DNA of 36,301 nt from NCBI RefSeq assembly GCF_963678635.1, contig NW_026970653.1, positions 64,001-100,301 on the forward strand, written 5' to 3'. A program made the translations under genes and the position numbers. Of the stretch, positions 1 to 9,386 are shown piece after piece. The first letter of the stretch is position 1. Every line of letters starts with the position of its first letter. Below the pieces are notes generated by a model. The model was not told the DNA's origin, made no database searches, and worked only from the letters and a program-made list of their open reading frames with translations. This DNA is from Symsagittifera roscoffensis (lineage: Eukaryota > Xenacoelomorpha > Acoela > Convolutidae).

Positions 1-362
1 TTAGGTTACGAAATCAACGAGGAAGGTTACTCTCTAAACTTTCGAAAACTGAACCGATTCAATCACTCACTCCTCCGAAAACATTAAAGCAGTTAAGCTC
101 GTTTATGGGTACCCTGAAACATTAACAACGGTTTATCCCTGACCTACACACTCACACAGTGCATTTTCGGTAATCGCTAAAATCTTGTAATGAACAGTCT
201 TTCATGTGGGGGAAGGAACAAAAAATTTCTTTAAGAATATCATTAATCTGATTGCTAAAAATCCCAGTCTCTTTCATTATGACTCTTCTAGGAAATCCAG
301 AGTCATAATGGATTAAGAGCTTCCCTTGAGCAAGAGATTGAACCTGATGACCTGAGCTTTTT

Positions 363-602
363 CGAACATTCTTATTAGGAAATCGTTTCCAAATACTGTC
401 TGACCATAAAGCTATAAACTCTGCTTTAAATAAAAATTACAATAACAAGTCATATCAGTCTTGTCTGTCCAGGTGGGTCGATAGCTTGCTACCCTTTGAT
501 TTTGAAGTCGTACATGTTCCTGAGGTTACGTTAGGCATTGTTGATTACATTTCTCGTTATCCTACTCAATTTTCTCAATACAATGAACTTTTAGTCTATT
601 GA
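363..602 (+). pseudogene. RNase H domain end of the gypsy pol
   Basis: Eighty codons are open from 363 to the stop at 600-602. The peptide contains FQILSDHKAIN, matching the RNase H motif with the conserved Asp-His, and later SRWVDSLLPFDFEVVHVP followed by LGIVDYISRYPT. The latter corresponds to the R-W...DFEV.H.PG....VADALSR block at the end of Ty3/gypsy RNase H domains. It shares its frame with the RT fragment upstream, but a frame break lies between them near 300-360. What is seen is a domain remnant; the family identity is established knowledge. Confidence 0.8.
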
Positions 603-1612
603 GGTTTTTACAAAAGTCGTAAGTTTTATCAATTCCGCTGTTTTATCAGAGCGGAGGACTAGGTCTCGTTCTCATCCTCAAGAGGGCGTCGCGTTTGTAG
701 CGAGGGTTTGTTACATTCCGCTAGTTCATCGTCATTCTCCGGTAGGGGGCGTTGATGAAAGTACTCAGCGGCGTAACCAATCAAAACGCGTTATGCAAAT
801 TCGCCAATCTAATTCCTCATCTATAGAGGGCGTTGAGTTATGCCCTGATCGAGTTGACCAATCAAAAAACAGTATGCTAGCTAAAAAATGAAATCCCGAA
901 ACTCTCGCTCAAGATCATTGTATCCCACCTGAAACTTTACAAAACAGTCACCACTTCATGATATCTCTACAAAGTTCAAAAAATCTAAAGTCAAATCTGT
1001 CTATGATGAATCAACCGCAACCACCGCCACCAATTACCGAAGTGAATGATCTTAATAATACTAATACTTATGTCTCTCTTCACTCAAATACTATACTTAA
1101 TTCGACGGCCGAACAGACTGACTCGTTAATTTTTGTGGAAAACTTTCCCATCAATTCGCCCATTTTCTCTCGACCAAGCCTTTGCCCCCCGCTACAATCT
1201 CGCCAGATGGGCAGGTTGTCCTGAATTGACCAGATTCGCCAGCACAACTGGACAAAAGAGCGGGCCACTAGAACTCGGATTGTCGCTGCACGGATCAACT
1301 CTCGAAAGGAAGGGCATGCTCAGTTGTTGGAAGCGCTGCGGAGGTGCCGTTTGTCCAAACCAGGGAATATACAAACAGCCTCTAAATCTAAAAAGGGTAT
1401 AGTGGGCTTTCCGGGCCTCTTTGATGCGGATCTTCTGGCGGAGTTAACAGAGGAAGATAGGTTTTTTGGTCCCATGAAGCATGCCATTATAAACAAGGAT
1501 GTTACTTCATTTAACAAACTAGTATCGTACATGGCCCAGATCTGGACTAAAGCTGCGGTGGTCAACGATTGATAGCGAACAACAAACTCGCAATCCCAGG
1601 TCCTTGAGGAAG

Positions 1613-1740
1613 GCTGTTCTTGCCAGACTGCATCGCTCTCATCCGGGCCAGGAGGTGATGATGTGGGCCTCAGAGTACATTTGGTGGCCATTTCTAAATC
1701 GACAGAGCACGTAGAGCACGTTGTTTGGTAAGAATCTTAA
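1613..1740 (+). pseudogene. Integrase zinc-binding (HHCC) region remnant
   Basis: In frame 2 the peptide runs AVLARLHRSHPGQEVMMW and then SEYIWWPFLNRQST, the typical His-x(3)-His part of the retroelement integrase HHCC domain, including the conserved HPGQ and WWP. The two Cys positions that should follow are not cleanly preserved: a stop at about 1709 and a frame change precede the core. The upstream stretch at 1324-1572 is in frame 1 (FFGPMKHAIINKDVTSFNKL) and belongs to the linker between RNase H and integrase. Confidence 0.75.
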
Positions 1741-1791
1741 AGCATTCAACGCGGCGCACTCTCTTCCCTACTTGTTGAGTCCTAATCAAGA

Positions 1792-2181
1792 GTTCAGTTA
1801 GATTTTACTGGTCCTATCTTGGATGAAAAAGGCAATAAAAGTTTTCTTCTAGTTGCTATTGACCGCTTCTCTAAGTTTCCTTCTGTTCTTGTCACGAAAA
1901 CAACGGGAGCGAAAAAAGTCGTTAAATTCCTTGAATCCTATAGACGTATCCATGGCATACCGCTATCAATCAAGACTGATCATGGGTCTGGGTTTAAGAA
2001 TGATATAGTGAAACATTATTGTTCTAGTCGAGGCATTGTTCATATTGTCTCTGCGGTTGGAGATCTTCGAGGCAGTGGTTTGGCTGAGCGTTCGATACAA
2101 ACGATTGAACGTAAATTGGGTACAGAAAATTTTGATGCTAATTTTAATAACTTGAAATCAACGATTCAACAAAATGTTTAA
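1792..2181 (+). pseudogene. Integrase catalytic core of the gypsy element
   Basis: The reading frame from 1792 (VQLDFTGPIL) to the stop at 2179-2181 encodes an rve-type integrase core. The likely catalytic residues are Asp at 1801-1803 (in LDFTGP), Asp at 1978-1980 (in KTDHGSGF) and Glu at 2086-2088 (in GLAERSIQTIE). The Asp-Glu spacing is 36 codons, that is D,D(35)E, as in retroviral and Ty3 integrases. So the catalytic triad survives although the polyprotein around it is broken. The second motif is DHGSGF rather than the common DNG-type. It is the least damaged part of the remnant. Confidence 0.85.
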
Positions 2182-3651
2182 GATATACGTAAAAGCAAAC
2201 ACGCAGTGCTTAAAAAATCGCCCCTCGAACTACATTTTGGTAGAAAACCAAATACTGAGTAAATTCAAGCGTTTCATAATGTTTTTAAACATGCTACTTC
2301 AACTGATGGACTTGAATATAACCTCCTCACGCCGGATCAGATTGCCATTCAAGATTACAGCAGGGATCGTGCCAAAGTTGTTCCGAGAGGCAGCGCAAGT
2401 CCTACCATTACTCCTCGCTTTAACCCGATGTTCTCGTTGAATTGCAACGTCGCAGATAGTGAGCCGAACCAGGCTTTAGCGGATCTCGTGCGGGCAGCCC
2501 ATACGTGACCCCAGTGTAAAAGAGACCATCCAGCTAAGAGCGGCAGGTTGGTGCTCAAGGAGTTGTCCAGCCGGCACTCGGATCTCGCGCATTCTCTTAA
2601 AACTGGCCTCACCCGAAAAACTCTAAGACTTTACGAACTTGTGTCCAGCCCGACACCCCAAGCCCTTTCTAATAGTCAACGGAAAATTCTCACTCAGCAA
2701 GCTCGTCGTCCTACCAAAACAACTAAATCGGAAAAACTTCTTTTGAATGATCCTAAGCGGGTTAAAATCATTAGAAAAATCCTTGATAGACAATCGGACA
2801 AAACTTTATTTGAAACCGCGAAGTGCAAGATTAATCAAATAACGGATCATAACTACGTCACTGATCGAAAGTCTATCGAAAAATTATTTGCCTTAAACCT
2901 AACTTTCGTTATGACATTTCAGTTGGCCAAAACACATTAGGTGATCGTCTACCAGCCTCGGCATTTGCTAGCGTTATCAAGAGGGCTGCTCCCAGGTCCC
3001 AACCGCTGATGATGGACCAACGTCCAAATAACCCGATCTTATCCGACCCGATAGTGGTCGACCTAACTGTGGATTCCTCTAGTGAAGGTTCTTCGGGGTC
3101 CAGCAACCCTCAGTTGGTACGAGAATCTACTCCTCAAATGTCTTCGGATTCGCCGCCGGTCAAATTTTTCAAGCCTTCGGCATCCCTTACTCAGTTGCCC
3201 AGCACAACATTACCACCTACTACGGTCACTACTACTACTTCGGTGCCCAGTTCATGCGAGGCCCAACTTACTGGCTGTTGCGCGCAGGACACTGCAAAAG
3301 AGTCTTCAACTCCCGCCATTACTACTAGAAAGGCTCAAGTGCGAACCACTCTGGATGATAGTTCCTAATTACGATCCTATCCTCGTACCCCTCGTTATCT
3401 CTTCCTGCTCAACCGGTAAACGGAGAATCGGAGGCGATCCGCTCCGCCTCGCGCAGTAAAAACCCACCCACTTCTTCGGCGATCCATTGCGCCACTCAGT
3501 AAAGCTAGTGGAGGAGGACCACCCTGCTCAACTGAAGGTTCAGGATTCAGTTCCACTAATTGTTTCGTCTCCGCGTAAGCAACTTATTAGGGACCGTCCT
3601 CATAATACTGTGCTTGATGTGCCTTTTCATTCCTTCGCGGATGTCAAATAA
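2182..3651 (+). pseudogene. C-terminal tail of the gypsy polyprotein
   Basis: Downstream of the integrase core the same frame continues (SPLELHFGRKPN, a motif common in integrase C-terminal regions), interrupted by a stop at 2260-2262 and another at about 2506. It continues from 2548 to 2940 as a Lys/Arg- and Ser-rich stretch, then in another frame from 3009 to 3368 as a Ser/Thr/Pro-rich tail containing PIVVDLTVDSSSEGSS. It ends in frame 1 with a peptide finishing HNTVLDVPFHSFADVK before the stop at 3649-3651. No envelope-like gene is seen. The tail is unusually long for a Ty3-type Pol, and I do not recognise a domain in it. Confidence 0.55.
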
Positions 3652-3859
3652 ACCCTATGTAATGAGTGACAACAAACGATCAAAAAACTTTTGAAAACTC
3701 GTATAAACTTTCTTGCATTCAGTCAATTTTTTTCCGAGTCACTCAGCCTTAGACTGTAAAAGGGGTGCTACTGAGCTTGTGCTCATCTTAGTGTCTCTTA
3801 TTTGTTTTTGTACTTAATTTTGTCATGATACCTTAAAAAAAATTTCCTCGCGCGGGGAA
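3652..3859 (+). other. Region between pol and LTR, with polypurine-like end
   Basis: This non-coding spacer follows the last pol stop. It ends with a G-rich run (gcgcggggaa at about 3850-3859) immediately before the LTR start TGTCACG. That is where a polypurine tract, the primer for plus-strand synthesis, is expected. The tract is short and imperfect, so the assignment is tentative. Confidence 0.4.
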
Positions 3860-4118
3860 TGTCACGAGGTGACCTTCGGTACTTCGTTCCCGACGTGTTC
3901 TATTTGCAGTATCTCTGCAGTTCGTGATGTTATTAGCCTTTGGTCAAGGTCAGCGGAGGTATATGTAAAATCTCAGTCGAAAGACATTTCGTTATTCATG
4001 TTAAATTGATACCGAGTGTCTGATTACACTATTCCTTGAAACCAACTATCTAACTAATAACTAATTTACATTTCATTTTACAACCAAGTTTTGAGTTAGT
4101 ATTCCTCGGCAAATGTCA
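3860..4118 (+). repeat. LTR copy 1 (259 bp) of the gypsy element
   Basis: The sequence begins TGTCACGAGG and ends CAAATGTCA, with the TG...CA ends of an LTR. It is repeated in direct orientation at 5323-5656 with high similarity over its whole length, except that this copy lacks about 75 bp present in the other (around the internal segment following GGTATATG). It sits directly after the pol remnant and a purine-rich tract, as a 3' LTR would. It is also followed at once by a primer-binding-site-like sequence, as a 5' LTR would be. It may therefore be a shared LTR between two tandem elements. Confidence 0.8.
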
Positions 4119-4501
4119 TGGCGCAGCCAGCAGTTCCAGTGAAACAAGACAGAACTGACCTGTTAGGTATACCTCCCTTCTGGGCGAAACCATCTATTAA
4201 CCTACCGTTTCTGTGGAAGTCGTTGATTGGTCACTTTTTCTTAGCAGTTGGACTCAAAGATAACGTTAACCCACAGGACCTTCTTGCCGAGCCCGCGGAG
4301 ATTATTGATGAACCTCCTCCGAAACCAGAAACCGTTGGCACTGGAAAAGATGCAGCGGAGGCCAATGCTCGAGTCCTCAGGGATCAAGCAGCTGTCCGAA
4401 GAGCGAACGAGTGGAACCTTGAGCGTGGGAAGAAAAGTCCACGGATAATTCATAACTCGTTCTATCATACGACGGAGGCTCGATTAAAATCACGGCTTTG
4501 A
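4118..4501 (+). CDS. gag: Gag-like ORF directly after LTR and PBS
   Basis: An uninterrupted 127-codon ORF starts with an ATG whose A is the last base of the LTR and whose TGG is the start of the primer-binding site. The peptide has GIPPFW, LPFLWKSLIGHFFLAVGL and an acidic/proline stretch IIDEPPPKPETV, followed by a charged region. A Trp/Phe-rich N-terminus of this kind, with PPFW and then a W..L...F.LA pattern, recalls the start of capsid regions in LTR retrotransposons. With the upstream LTR and PBS, gag is the best reading. It is too short to be a full gag, and I see no zinc knuckle or protease behind it, so the element is probably truncated near 4501. The alternative is a captured host coding sequence. 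Confidence 0.45.
   Translation: MAQPAVPVKQDRTDLLGIPPFWAKPSINLPFLWKSLIGHFFLAVGLKDNVNPQDLLAEPAEIIDEPPPKPETVGTGKDAAEANARVLRDQAAVRRANEWNLERGKKSPRIIHNSFYHTTEARLKSRL
4119..4133 (+). other. Primer-binding site resembling tRNA-Ser 3' end
   Basis: Directly after the CA of the LTR lies TGGCGCAGCCAGCAG. The complement of the conserved animal tRNA-Ser 3' end (...CTGCTCGCTGCGCCA) is TGGCGCAGCGAGCAG, so 14 of 15 positions match. A TGG start abutting the LTR is the hallmark of a minus-strand primer-binding site. The tRNA sequence is recalled from general knowledge of eukaryotic tRNA-Ser, not searched. Confidence 0.6.
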
Positions 4502-5317
4502 TTATAAGTATACTGAAGACCGTCAAACATTTTTTGCTGCCTTTTCATTCCTGATTTTCTAAGTAACTCAGTAACTTACACACAATAAGTTACAACAGTA
4601 CCATCCAATAAGCTGGCATCGTTTTTTCCTGTTCAAATTAAATTAACAATTCTCAAGTTTTTCGTGTGTATGTTAAATTTATATGAAACAAAATCACCGT
4701 AGGTTAAAACTTGCGCAAAATTCTATAAAAGTAGCAGTGATGTCTTATGTAAAATGGAGTTGAAACCTAGTTCTTACAGGAAACAGATTTCGCTCGAATG
4801 GAATTGTCCAATAAACAATATCAAGGACAGCTATTGTCTTGTTGTTAGTGCACGCACCAAGTTCTTTTTTTATGTGTCCTGGGATGGATTTTTGAGTTTT
4901 CCTTCAATATAGCCCAAGGCAATCTCTGATTGGAAATTGAAATCAAAGGTTAACCTGACTGAGTGCTTCATCAAGGTCTTCTTCTAATGTCCCCGGATTG
5001 CCTAAGCGGTTTTATTAGGTAACTCAATGCAATCCAAGATTTTTTCAATAAATTCAAAAACTCTGATACAGCCTATTTAATTTCTAAAATTGATGCAGGT
5101 TCATTGGTTTAGATTAAATTTTTTTGGATTGGCAACAGCTCAAAAAATGCAGAAATTTTTTGTGGGCAAAGAGTCGGCTGTGACTGATAAAATTTTGTTG
5201 CGAGATACATATCTTGCTTATATTTTTTGAGAAGGGAATACAAATCTTGCGAAAATCTTGTGAAACGGTTGCATTTTTTTTAAATGCTTTTTGTGAGAAA
5301 GGAATTCCAAGATCACT
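4502..5317. other. Non-coding AT-rich stretch between gag-like ORF and solo LTR
   Basis: I see no coding pattern here. An AATAAA motif at about 4811 could serve as a polyadenylation signal for transcripts of the gag-like ORF. No recognisable element end or target duplication marks where the truncated retroelement stops. Confidence 0.4.
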
Positions 5318-5661
5318 GAGGTTGTCATGAGGTGACCTTCGGTACCTCGTTCCTAACGTGCTCTTTTTGCAGTATCTTTGCAGTTCGTGATGTTATTAGC
5401 CTTTGGTCAAGGTCAGCGGAGGCATATGTTGAGTGCCACGTTGAACATGGTCACTCTCTAGATTATCTACATCGATATTAGATGTTGTCATTTTTCCTTT
5501 ATGTAAAATCTCAATCGAAAGACATTTCATTATTCATGTTAAACTGATACCGAGTATCTGATTAAACTATTCCTTGAAACCAACTATCTAACTAATATCT
5601 AATTTACCTTTCACTTTGCAACCAAGTTTTGAGTTAGTATTCCGCGGCAAATATCAGAGGT
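5318..5661 (+). mobile_element. Solo LTR with 5-bp target duplication GAGGT
   Basis: The LTR body is 5323-5656 (334 bp), beginning TGTCATGAGG and ending GCAAATATCA. It is flanked by GAGGT at 5318-5322 and GAGGT at 5657-5661. A 5-bp duplication is typical of Ty3/gypsy integrases. With no internal sequence, this is a solo LTR, the usual product of recombination between the two LTRs of one element. It is the same LTR family as 3860-4118, and includes about 75 bp absent there. Confidence 0.9.
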
Positions 5662-6150
5662 AATCAAAGAAGTTGAAATTATTTTCAAGGCAATTTGGTT
5701 TTCCCCGCTCCAATTTTTTCATCTGTGATCTTCAACTAACTTTGGTTTCGTATGTATAAATGATTAAAATATTGAATATTTGCAAATAATAGTTTTCCAG
5801 CATTGTGGCAGTTAACATCACCATGAATGCTGACCATCACAGAAAAAAAACTCATTTTTTGTCAAAAATGCTCCTTCACAAGGACGGAAAATTTATGTAA
5901 CACTGATCACAAAATATCATGATAAAAACTAAAAGTAGATTTTTTCTTAGTTTTAGCAATAATGACTGTAACAGGTGTAATGTCTGCTACTTGCTCTGTC
6001 ACCCGATAAAGCACCTAATTTTTTTTAAAACCGATATTTTCTTTTTTTAACAACGTATCCATAAACTGATGTCACAGACATTTCATCCAAAACCTACATC
6101 AACCCTTAACCAATTGAGCAAATCCACACTCGTCCATTCAATCATCAGAG
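5662..6150. other. Intergenic, nothing recognised
   Basis: This is AT-rich DNA between the solo LTR and the 3' end of the CAP gene. I see no coding sequence or repeat ends here. Confidence 0.5.
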
Positions 6151-6156
6151 TTTATT
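6151..6156 (-). terminator. Polyadenylation signal of the CAP gene
   Basis: AATAAA on the minus strand lies about 23 nt after the stop codon, which is a very short 3' UTR. Confidence 0.6.
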
Positions 6157-6178
6157 TTATCTCTTGACTAAGTTATAT

Positions 6179-6432
6179 CTATATCTCCGAGCAACATTTA
6201 GGGTACACCTCATCGATAACCAGACCAGGCTCAGTGCAGATATTATCTGCATCGTTGTTTGGAGCAGACTGGAATGGAACCTGGTTGAATACATTTCCAG
6301 TGGGTCCATAGTGACACACAAATTTGGTCGACACTTCCGTCTGCTCCGAGTCTTCGCACCTGGCCTGGGCACATCCCAGAATTTCGCTGTCGGCCCAGAT
6401 CATTTGGGTGAAGTTGAGATAATGCACGTCAT
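6179..6432 (-). CDS. CAP gene exon 3 (C-terminal half, stop)
   Basis: The acceptor is cttgttccag; the exon continues in phase 1 as DDVHYLNFTQMIW and ends with KCCSEI and the stop at 6179-6181. It carries both CAP signature motifs and six cysteines. The Asn in NFTQ stands where most family members have His. Confidence 0.88.
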
Positions 6433-7863
6433 CTGGAACAAGAAAGAACAACAGCTATTACAGTTACAAATCCATGTTGTTTCAGAACCCATGAATAAAT
6501 TCAACCCGAGTGTTCTTTTGTCGGTAGAATTTAGATGTAAATTAAAGTATATGCTCTTAGTTTTTTTGGTAATAGGCTTGCCTACATTTTTTTCAAAAGA
6601 ACATTACGTTGTTTTTTCAAGACATTTGCTTATAATGACAATATCATGTTTCTAAGTCTTTTATTTCGCGGAGTGACAAACTTATTTTGCATCAAGTAAA
6701 GTAGCTGTTTATCAAGAAACCGGATAGATTGGACGGACAGTGTTTATAGTAGAAACAACTGGGCATTAAACTTACCTCTGCAGCTGTGGTTTTCCCATTC
6801 ATATTTGTGCACTTCACTGTACCATTTATTCACCAATGCGACGACGTTTCGATCTTCTGAGAACCCGTCTGCAAAGTACAAATTCTCCCCTATAGGCCCT
6901 ATCTCGTTTTCCAGCAGACCACCGCGGGGTCCATACAAGCCGATGTGGGTTCTACGGCACAACCCGGCTACCTCTTCCGCGGTTTCTTCCAGTCGCGAAT
7001 CCCAATTAAGGACCCGCATGTTCTGGACCTGACCGCTAAATCTGGTCCCAGTTCGGTCTTTCCATCCCAAATTGTTCCTGTACTTTTTGTGGATATCGAG
7101 AATCTCTCGTTTTTGAGTTTCGCTCAGAGGGTCTAAAAACCGGAAAAAGTTTGACAAAAATGTCGATTGCTGTGCAAACAGCTCAGAAGGATCAAATCCC
7201 CGTTTTTTTTTTAAAGTATGTGGCGTTTTTGTTCGCGGCGTTTAAAATGAGTCAATAATAAGGCGAGTGATTCTTTACTATAAGCTTGTCTAAAAAGCAC
7301 AGTTTTTATACTGGTTTTTCTCGACACCGAAAAAAAGTTCTGCAAACCGGTCATTATACGACTGAAAGGGTTTATATATGATAAATCACTCACTTTTTTC
7401 TGGCTCTTATTGTGGTAATTGAATTTGGGAGGGGGAAAAGCGAACAAAAGCATGAATTTAAAGCGTACTCGAAAGCCGAGCTCCTTCCGACTTCGTGGTC
7501 GGGGCAAAAAGACATGGCTAACCCGCGAAACGTGTTTATAACCAAAGTACTCGAAATTAAAATGATCATTTTTTAAATTTCACAATAAGTGTATGGAACA
7601 TTCAAATCAAACAGCCAATGTAACATTGAAAGTTTTTACTTTTTCTTGCTACGCTTCCGAATTTCATTTTTATAGCCACTGCCTCATTTAAATGTGCAAA
7701 AAAACGAGCACCAACACTCTGAGGCAATCTGTATTTATGGGTCGCGATCAAAAATTTCGGGAGCCTAAATGAAACTCACGAGAAATAGCTGTAAAATTGA
7801 GAAGAAGAATGGTAACGGCGCAAATATTATTTCGTGAATAGGTAATCGACATTTTAGTCATTT
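6179..7863 (-). CDS. Secreted CAP/SCP (PR-1/CRISP-like) protein, 3 exons
   Basis: Exons 7780-7863, 6776-7169 and 6179-6432 join in phase (donors CTC^gtgagt and AGAG^gtaagt; acceptors gcacag and ttccag) into 243 codons. The first exon encodes a hydrophobic signal-peptide-like segment (AVTILLLSILQLFL). The rest is one CAP domain: His55 in ILDIHKKYRN, Glu123 in IGENLYFA, Glu147 in WYSEVHKYEW, the CAP1-type motif LNFTQMIW (165-172) and the CAP2-type motif FVCHYGPTGN. Cysteines in GLCRR, NHSCR, LGCAQARC and at the C-terminus suggest an extracellular disulfide-bonded fold. The second conserved His (H-F/Y-T-Q) is Asn166. ATG at 7854 is an alternative in-frame start. CAP proteins have varied extracellular roles, so I assign none here. 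Confidence 0.88.
6776..7169 (-). CDS. CAP gene exon 2 (N-terminal half of CAP domain)
   Basis: The acceptor is tttgcacag and the exon starts QSTFLSNFF; it ends at AGAG^gtaagt, a consensus donor, in phase 1. It encodes 131 codons containing DIHKKYRNNLGW, NWDSRLEETAEE and IGENLYFADGF. A nearer acceptor (ttttag at 7133-7134) would give a phase that does not fit exon 1. Confidence 0.85.
7290..7470 (+). repeat. Fragment of a dispersed repeat (R3) in CAP intron 1
   Basis: The stretch containing acgactgaaagggttta and atgataaatcactcac resembles copies near 26240 (same strand) and the reverse complement of the stretch near 17040. The boundaries are not clear. It lies in the first CAP intron. Confidence 0.45.
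7780..7863 (-). CDS. CAP gene exon 1 (signal peptide)
   Basis: Twenty-eight codons run from the ATG at 7863-7861 to the donor CTC^gtgagt, ending in phase 0. They hold a short polar start, then a hydrophobic core ending LSILQLFL, as expected of a signal peptide. A second in-frame ATG is four codons in (7854-7852). The exon was identified because it is the only upstream stretch that joins in phase with exon 2 and supplies a signal sequence. Confidence 0.7.
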
Positions 7864-8322
7864 TTATTCATGTGAAATGAAACATGTGCTAAGCCAAAAA
7901 TGATTAAGCTACAAAATGGAAAAAAAAGTTTGTCCTTACAAAAACATATGTTCAAGAGATTTTTTCTTTTTCACGACTACCAGAACCCTTCAAGTTCTGA
8001 ATCAAGTTTCTAACTAAAAATTTCTTCTTTTTATTAAAGTTCGACTTTTTGTTATGTATTGTGCAAACTACAATTATAGCAGATGTTTGCTCGCAATAAT
8101 TGGAAAAGGAAAACTACAGAATTTTTTATTAAAATTGTAATTCAAACTAGCTTTTGAGAAGGACATTGAACACTTGTGTCTTGAACTCATAATTATGTTT
8201 TCATTGAATCTAGGAGGAGTTTGGATGTTCGAATTTGTTGGGAAAACTATAAGCTCGATCTATCTTCTGTTTTTGGTAAACTTAAAAAGCTTTTTTTCGA
8301 TAAGCTCATTTGAAAAAAAAAA
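7864..8322. other. Intergenic upstream of the CAP gene
   Basis: This AT-rich stretch is presumably the promoter side of the CAP gene. I could not pick out a convincing TATA box or initiator. Confidence 0.4.
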
Positions 8323-9306
8323 CAAGACTGCTCGTATCAGAGCTAAACCTTGAATGTTCCGATTTTAATATTTATGGAGTAGTTGGAAAATGATTAAATC
8401 AATTGATGAAATTTTCAAAAAAATAAAACAATTTTATTTAGGTTTTTTTGACAATCATCACCCCACACGCTATGAAAAAAAAATTATTTTACAAATTGCA
8501 ATAAACAAAATAGAGCGAAGGCTATAAGAACGTTATATAAGGTTAAGACGTGATAATAACATAAAAAAGATCGCGCGTTAATTGTCTCAAGTTGGCCATA
8601 TTGGCAACCCTTAAGCCCCCATAAATTTACGAAAACACATCACAGTTAAATATCATTTTTTGTTCCGAATTTCGAAGAAAACGGAATAATTATGTTTAGT
8701 GCGGTTTTTTATTCAGTCAACTTTCGGCGATTCAAATAATTATTTTTAACAAAAATAAATTTGAGCCCCATTGAAGATGTTAACTCCTCAAAAACGAATT
8801 GAAAAGTTTTTTTTCCTCCAATCATTTTTTGCAAAGATTTCGGAGTTCAAAAATTGCCAACATAGCTATGCTCTGGAATATTTTGTGTGCGCGCTTTGAA
8901 GAGTTTACTCATATTCTTTAAAGCATAACGCGAATTATTTATGCGTGGCAAATTATCCCGCACAACAATATCATTCCAAATTAAATTGAAGCTAACTAAT
9001 CGGGCGCATTCAATTCGTGTGATCTGAAATTTCACCTTTGATCTGTGATTTTGTCCAAAAATTTTATTTTTTAAATGTTTATTTTTCCCAAAACTAAATG
9101 ATATGGATTGAGGCGCAGTCGGAACTTTATGGGGTTTGCCCTGATAACGAGCAGTCTTGTTTTTAAGTTGGAGCTCAACTTAACATTACCTTTCGGTTTG
9201 TATAAAAATTCTGTCAAAAATTGCTAGTCAAAAGCTGAAGTTCGCCTAGAGAAAAAAACCACCCGAATACCAATATTTCGTTAATTTCTACCAAAATAGT
9301 CGGATC
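8323..9306 (-). mobile_element. Helentron-like element (R1) on minus strand, split by another copy
   Basis: On the minus strand the element starts GATCCGACTATTTTGG (at 9306), is interrupted between 9160 and 8661 by a plus-strand copy, and ends CAGTCTTG (at 8323). Its two parts, 9306-9160 and 8661-8323, align end to end with the intact copies at 18.0-19.9 kb and 35.3 kb. Both termini abut T residues. No protein is encoded. Confidence 0.75.
8662..9159 (+). mobile_element. Helentron-like element (R1) nested inside another copy
   Basis: This roughly 498-bp copy begins GTTCCGAATTTCG and ends GAGCAGTCTTG. Near its 3' end it carries the subterminal AGTCGGAAC, the inverted copy of its 5' tip. It sits inside the opposite-strand copy at 8323-9306, between runs of T. 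With 9387-9862 it forms a distinct subfamily (shared internal phrases such as tcagtcactttcgcca and gcgtggcaaattatcccgc). Confidence 0.8.
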
Positions 9307-9386
9307 AACAAAAACAAATTTAAAGAACAACTTTGATGCGCTCATTTCGGAAAAGTTGTTTTCAATAATTTCAATAAGTATTATTT

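Larger units (their letters stand above)
1..3651 (+). pseudogene. pol: Ty3/gypsy-type pol polyprotein remnant
   Basis: This is a degenerate pol region of an LTR retrotransposon; the 5' part lies off the window. In order it shows the end of reverse transcriptase (about 69-240, with KTLKQLSSFMGTL followed by QRFIPDL), RNase H (to 602), a linker open in frame 1 from 604 to 891, an integrase zinc-binding region (about 1613-1740), the integrase core (about 1792-2181), the integrase C-terminal region (2182-2509) and a long tail (2548-3651). It cannot be expressed as it stands: there are in-frame stops near 123 and 171 in the RT part, stops at 2179-2181 and 2260-2262, and reading-frame changes between the RT/RNase H part (frame 3), the zinc-binding part (frame 2) and the integrase (frame 1). 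The last frame ends with a stop at 3649-3651, about 200 bp before an LTR. Family assignment rests on domain order (RNase H before integrase) and motifs. Confidence 0.85.

Noticed and set aside
4118-4501. Host mitochondrial-type small protein downstream of an LTR
   Set aside because: I first considered a captured host gene, but the LTR-PBS-ATG junction and the Trp/Phe pattern fit gag better; kept as gag-like with low confidence.
6164-6655. 163-codon open frame on the plus strand
   Set aside because: It is the antisense shadow of the last CAP exon, and continues into the intron without coding features.
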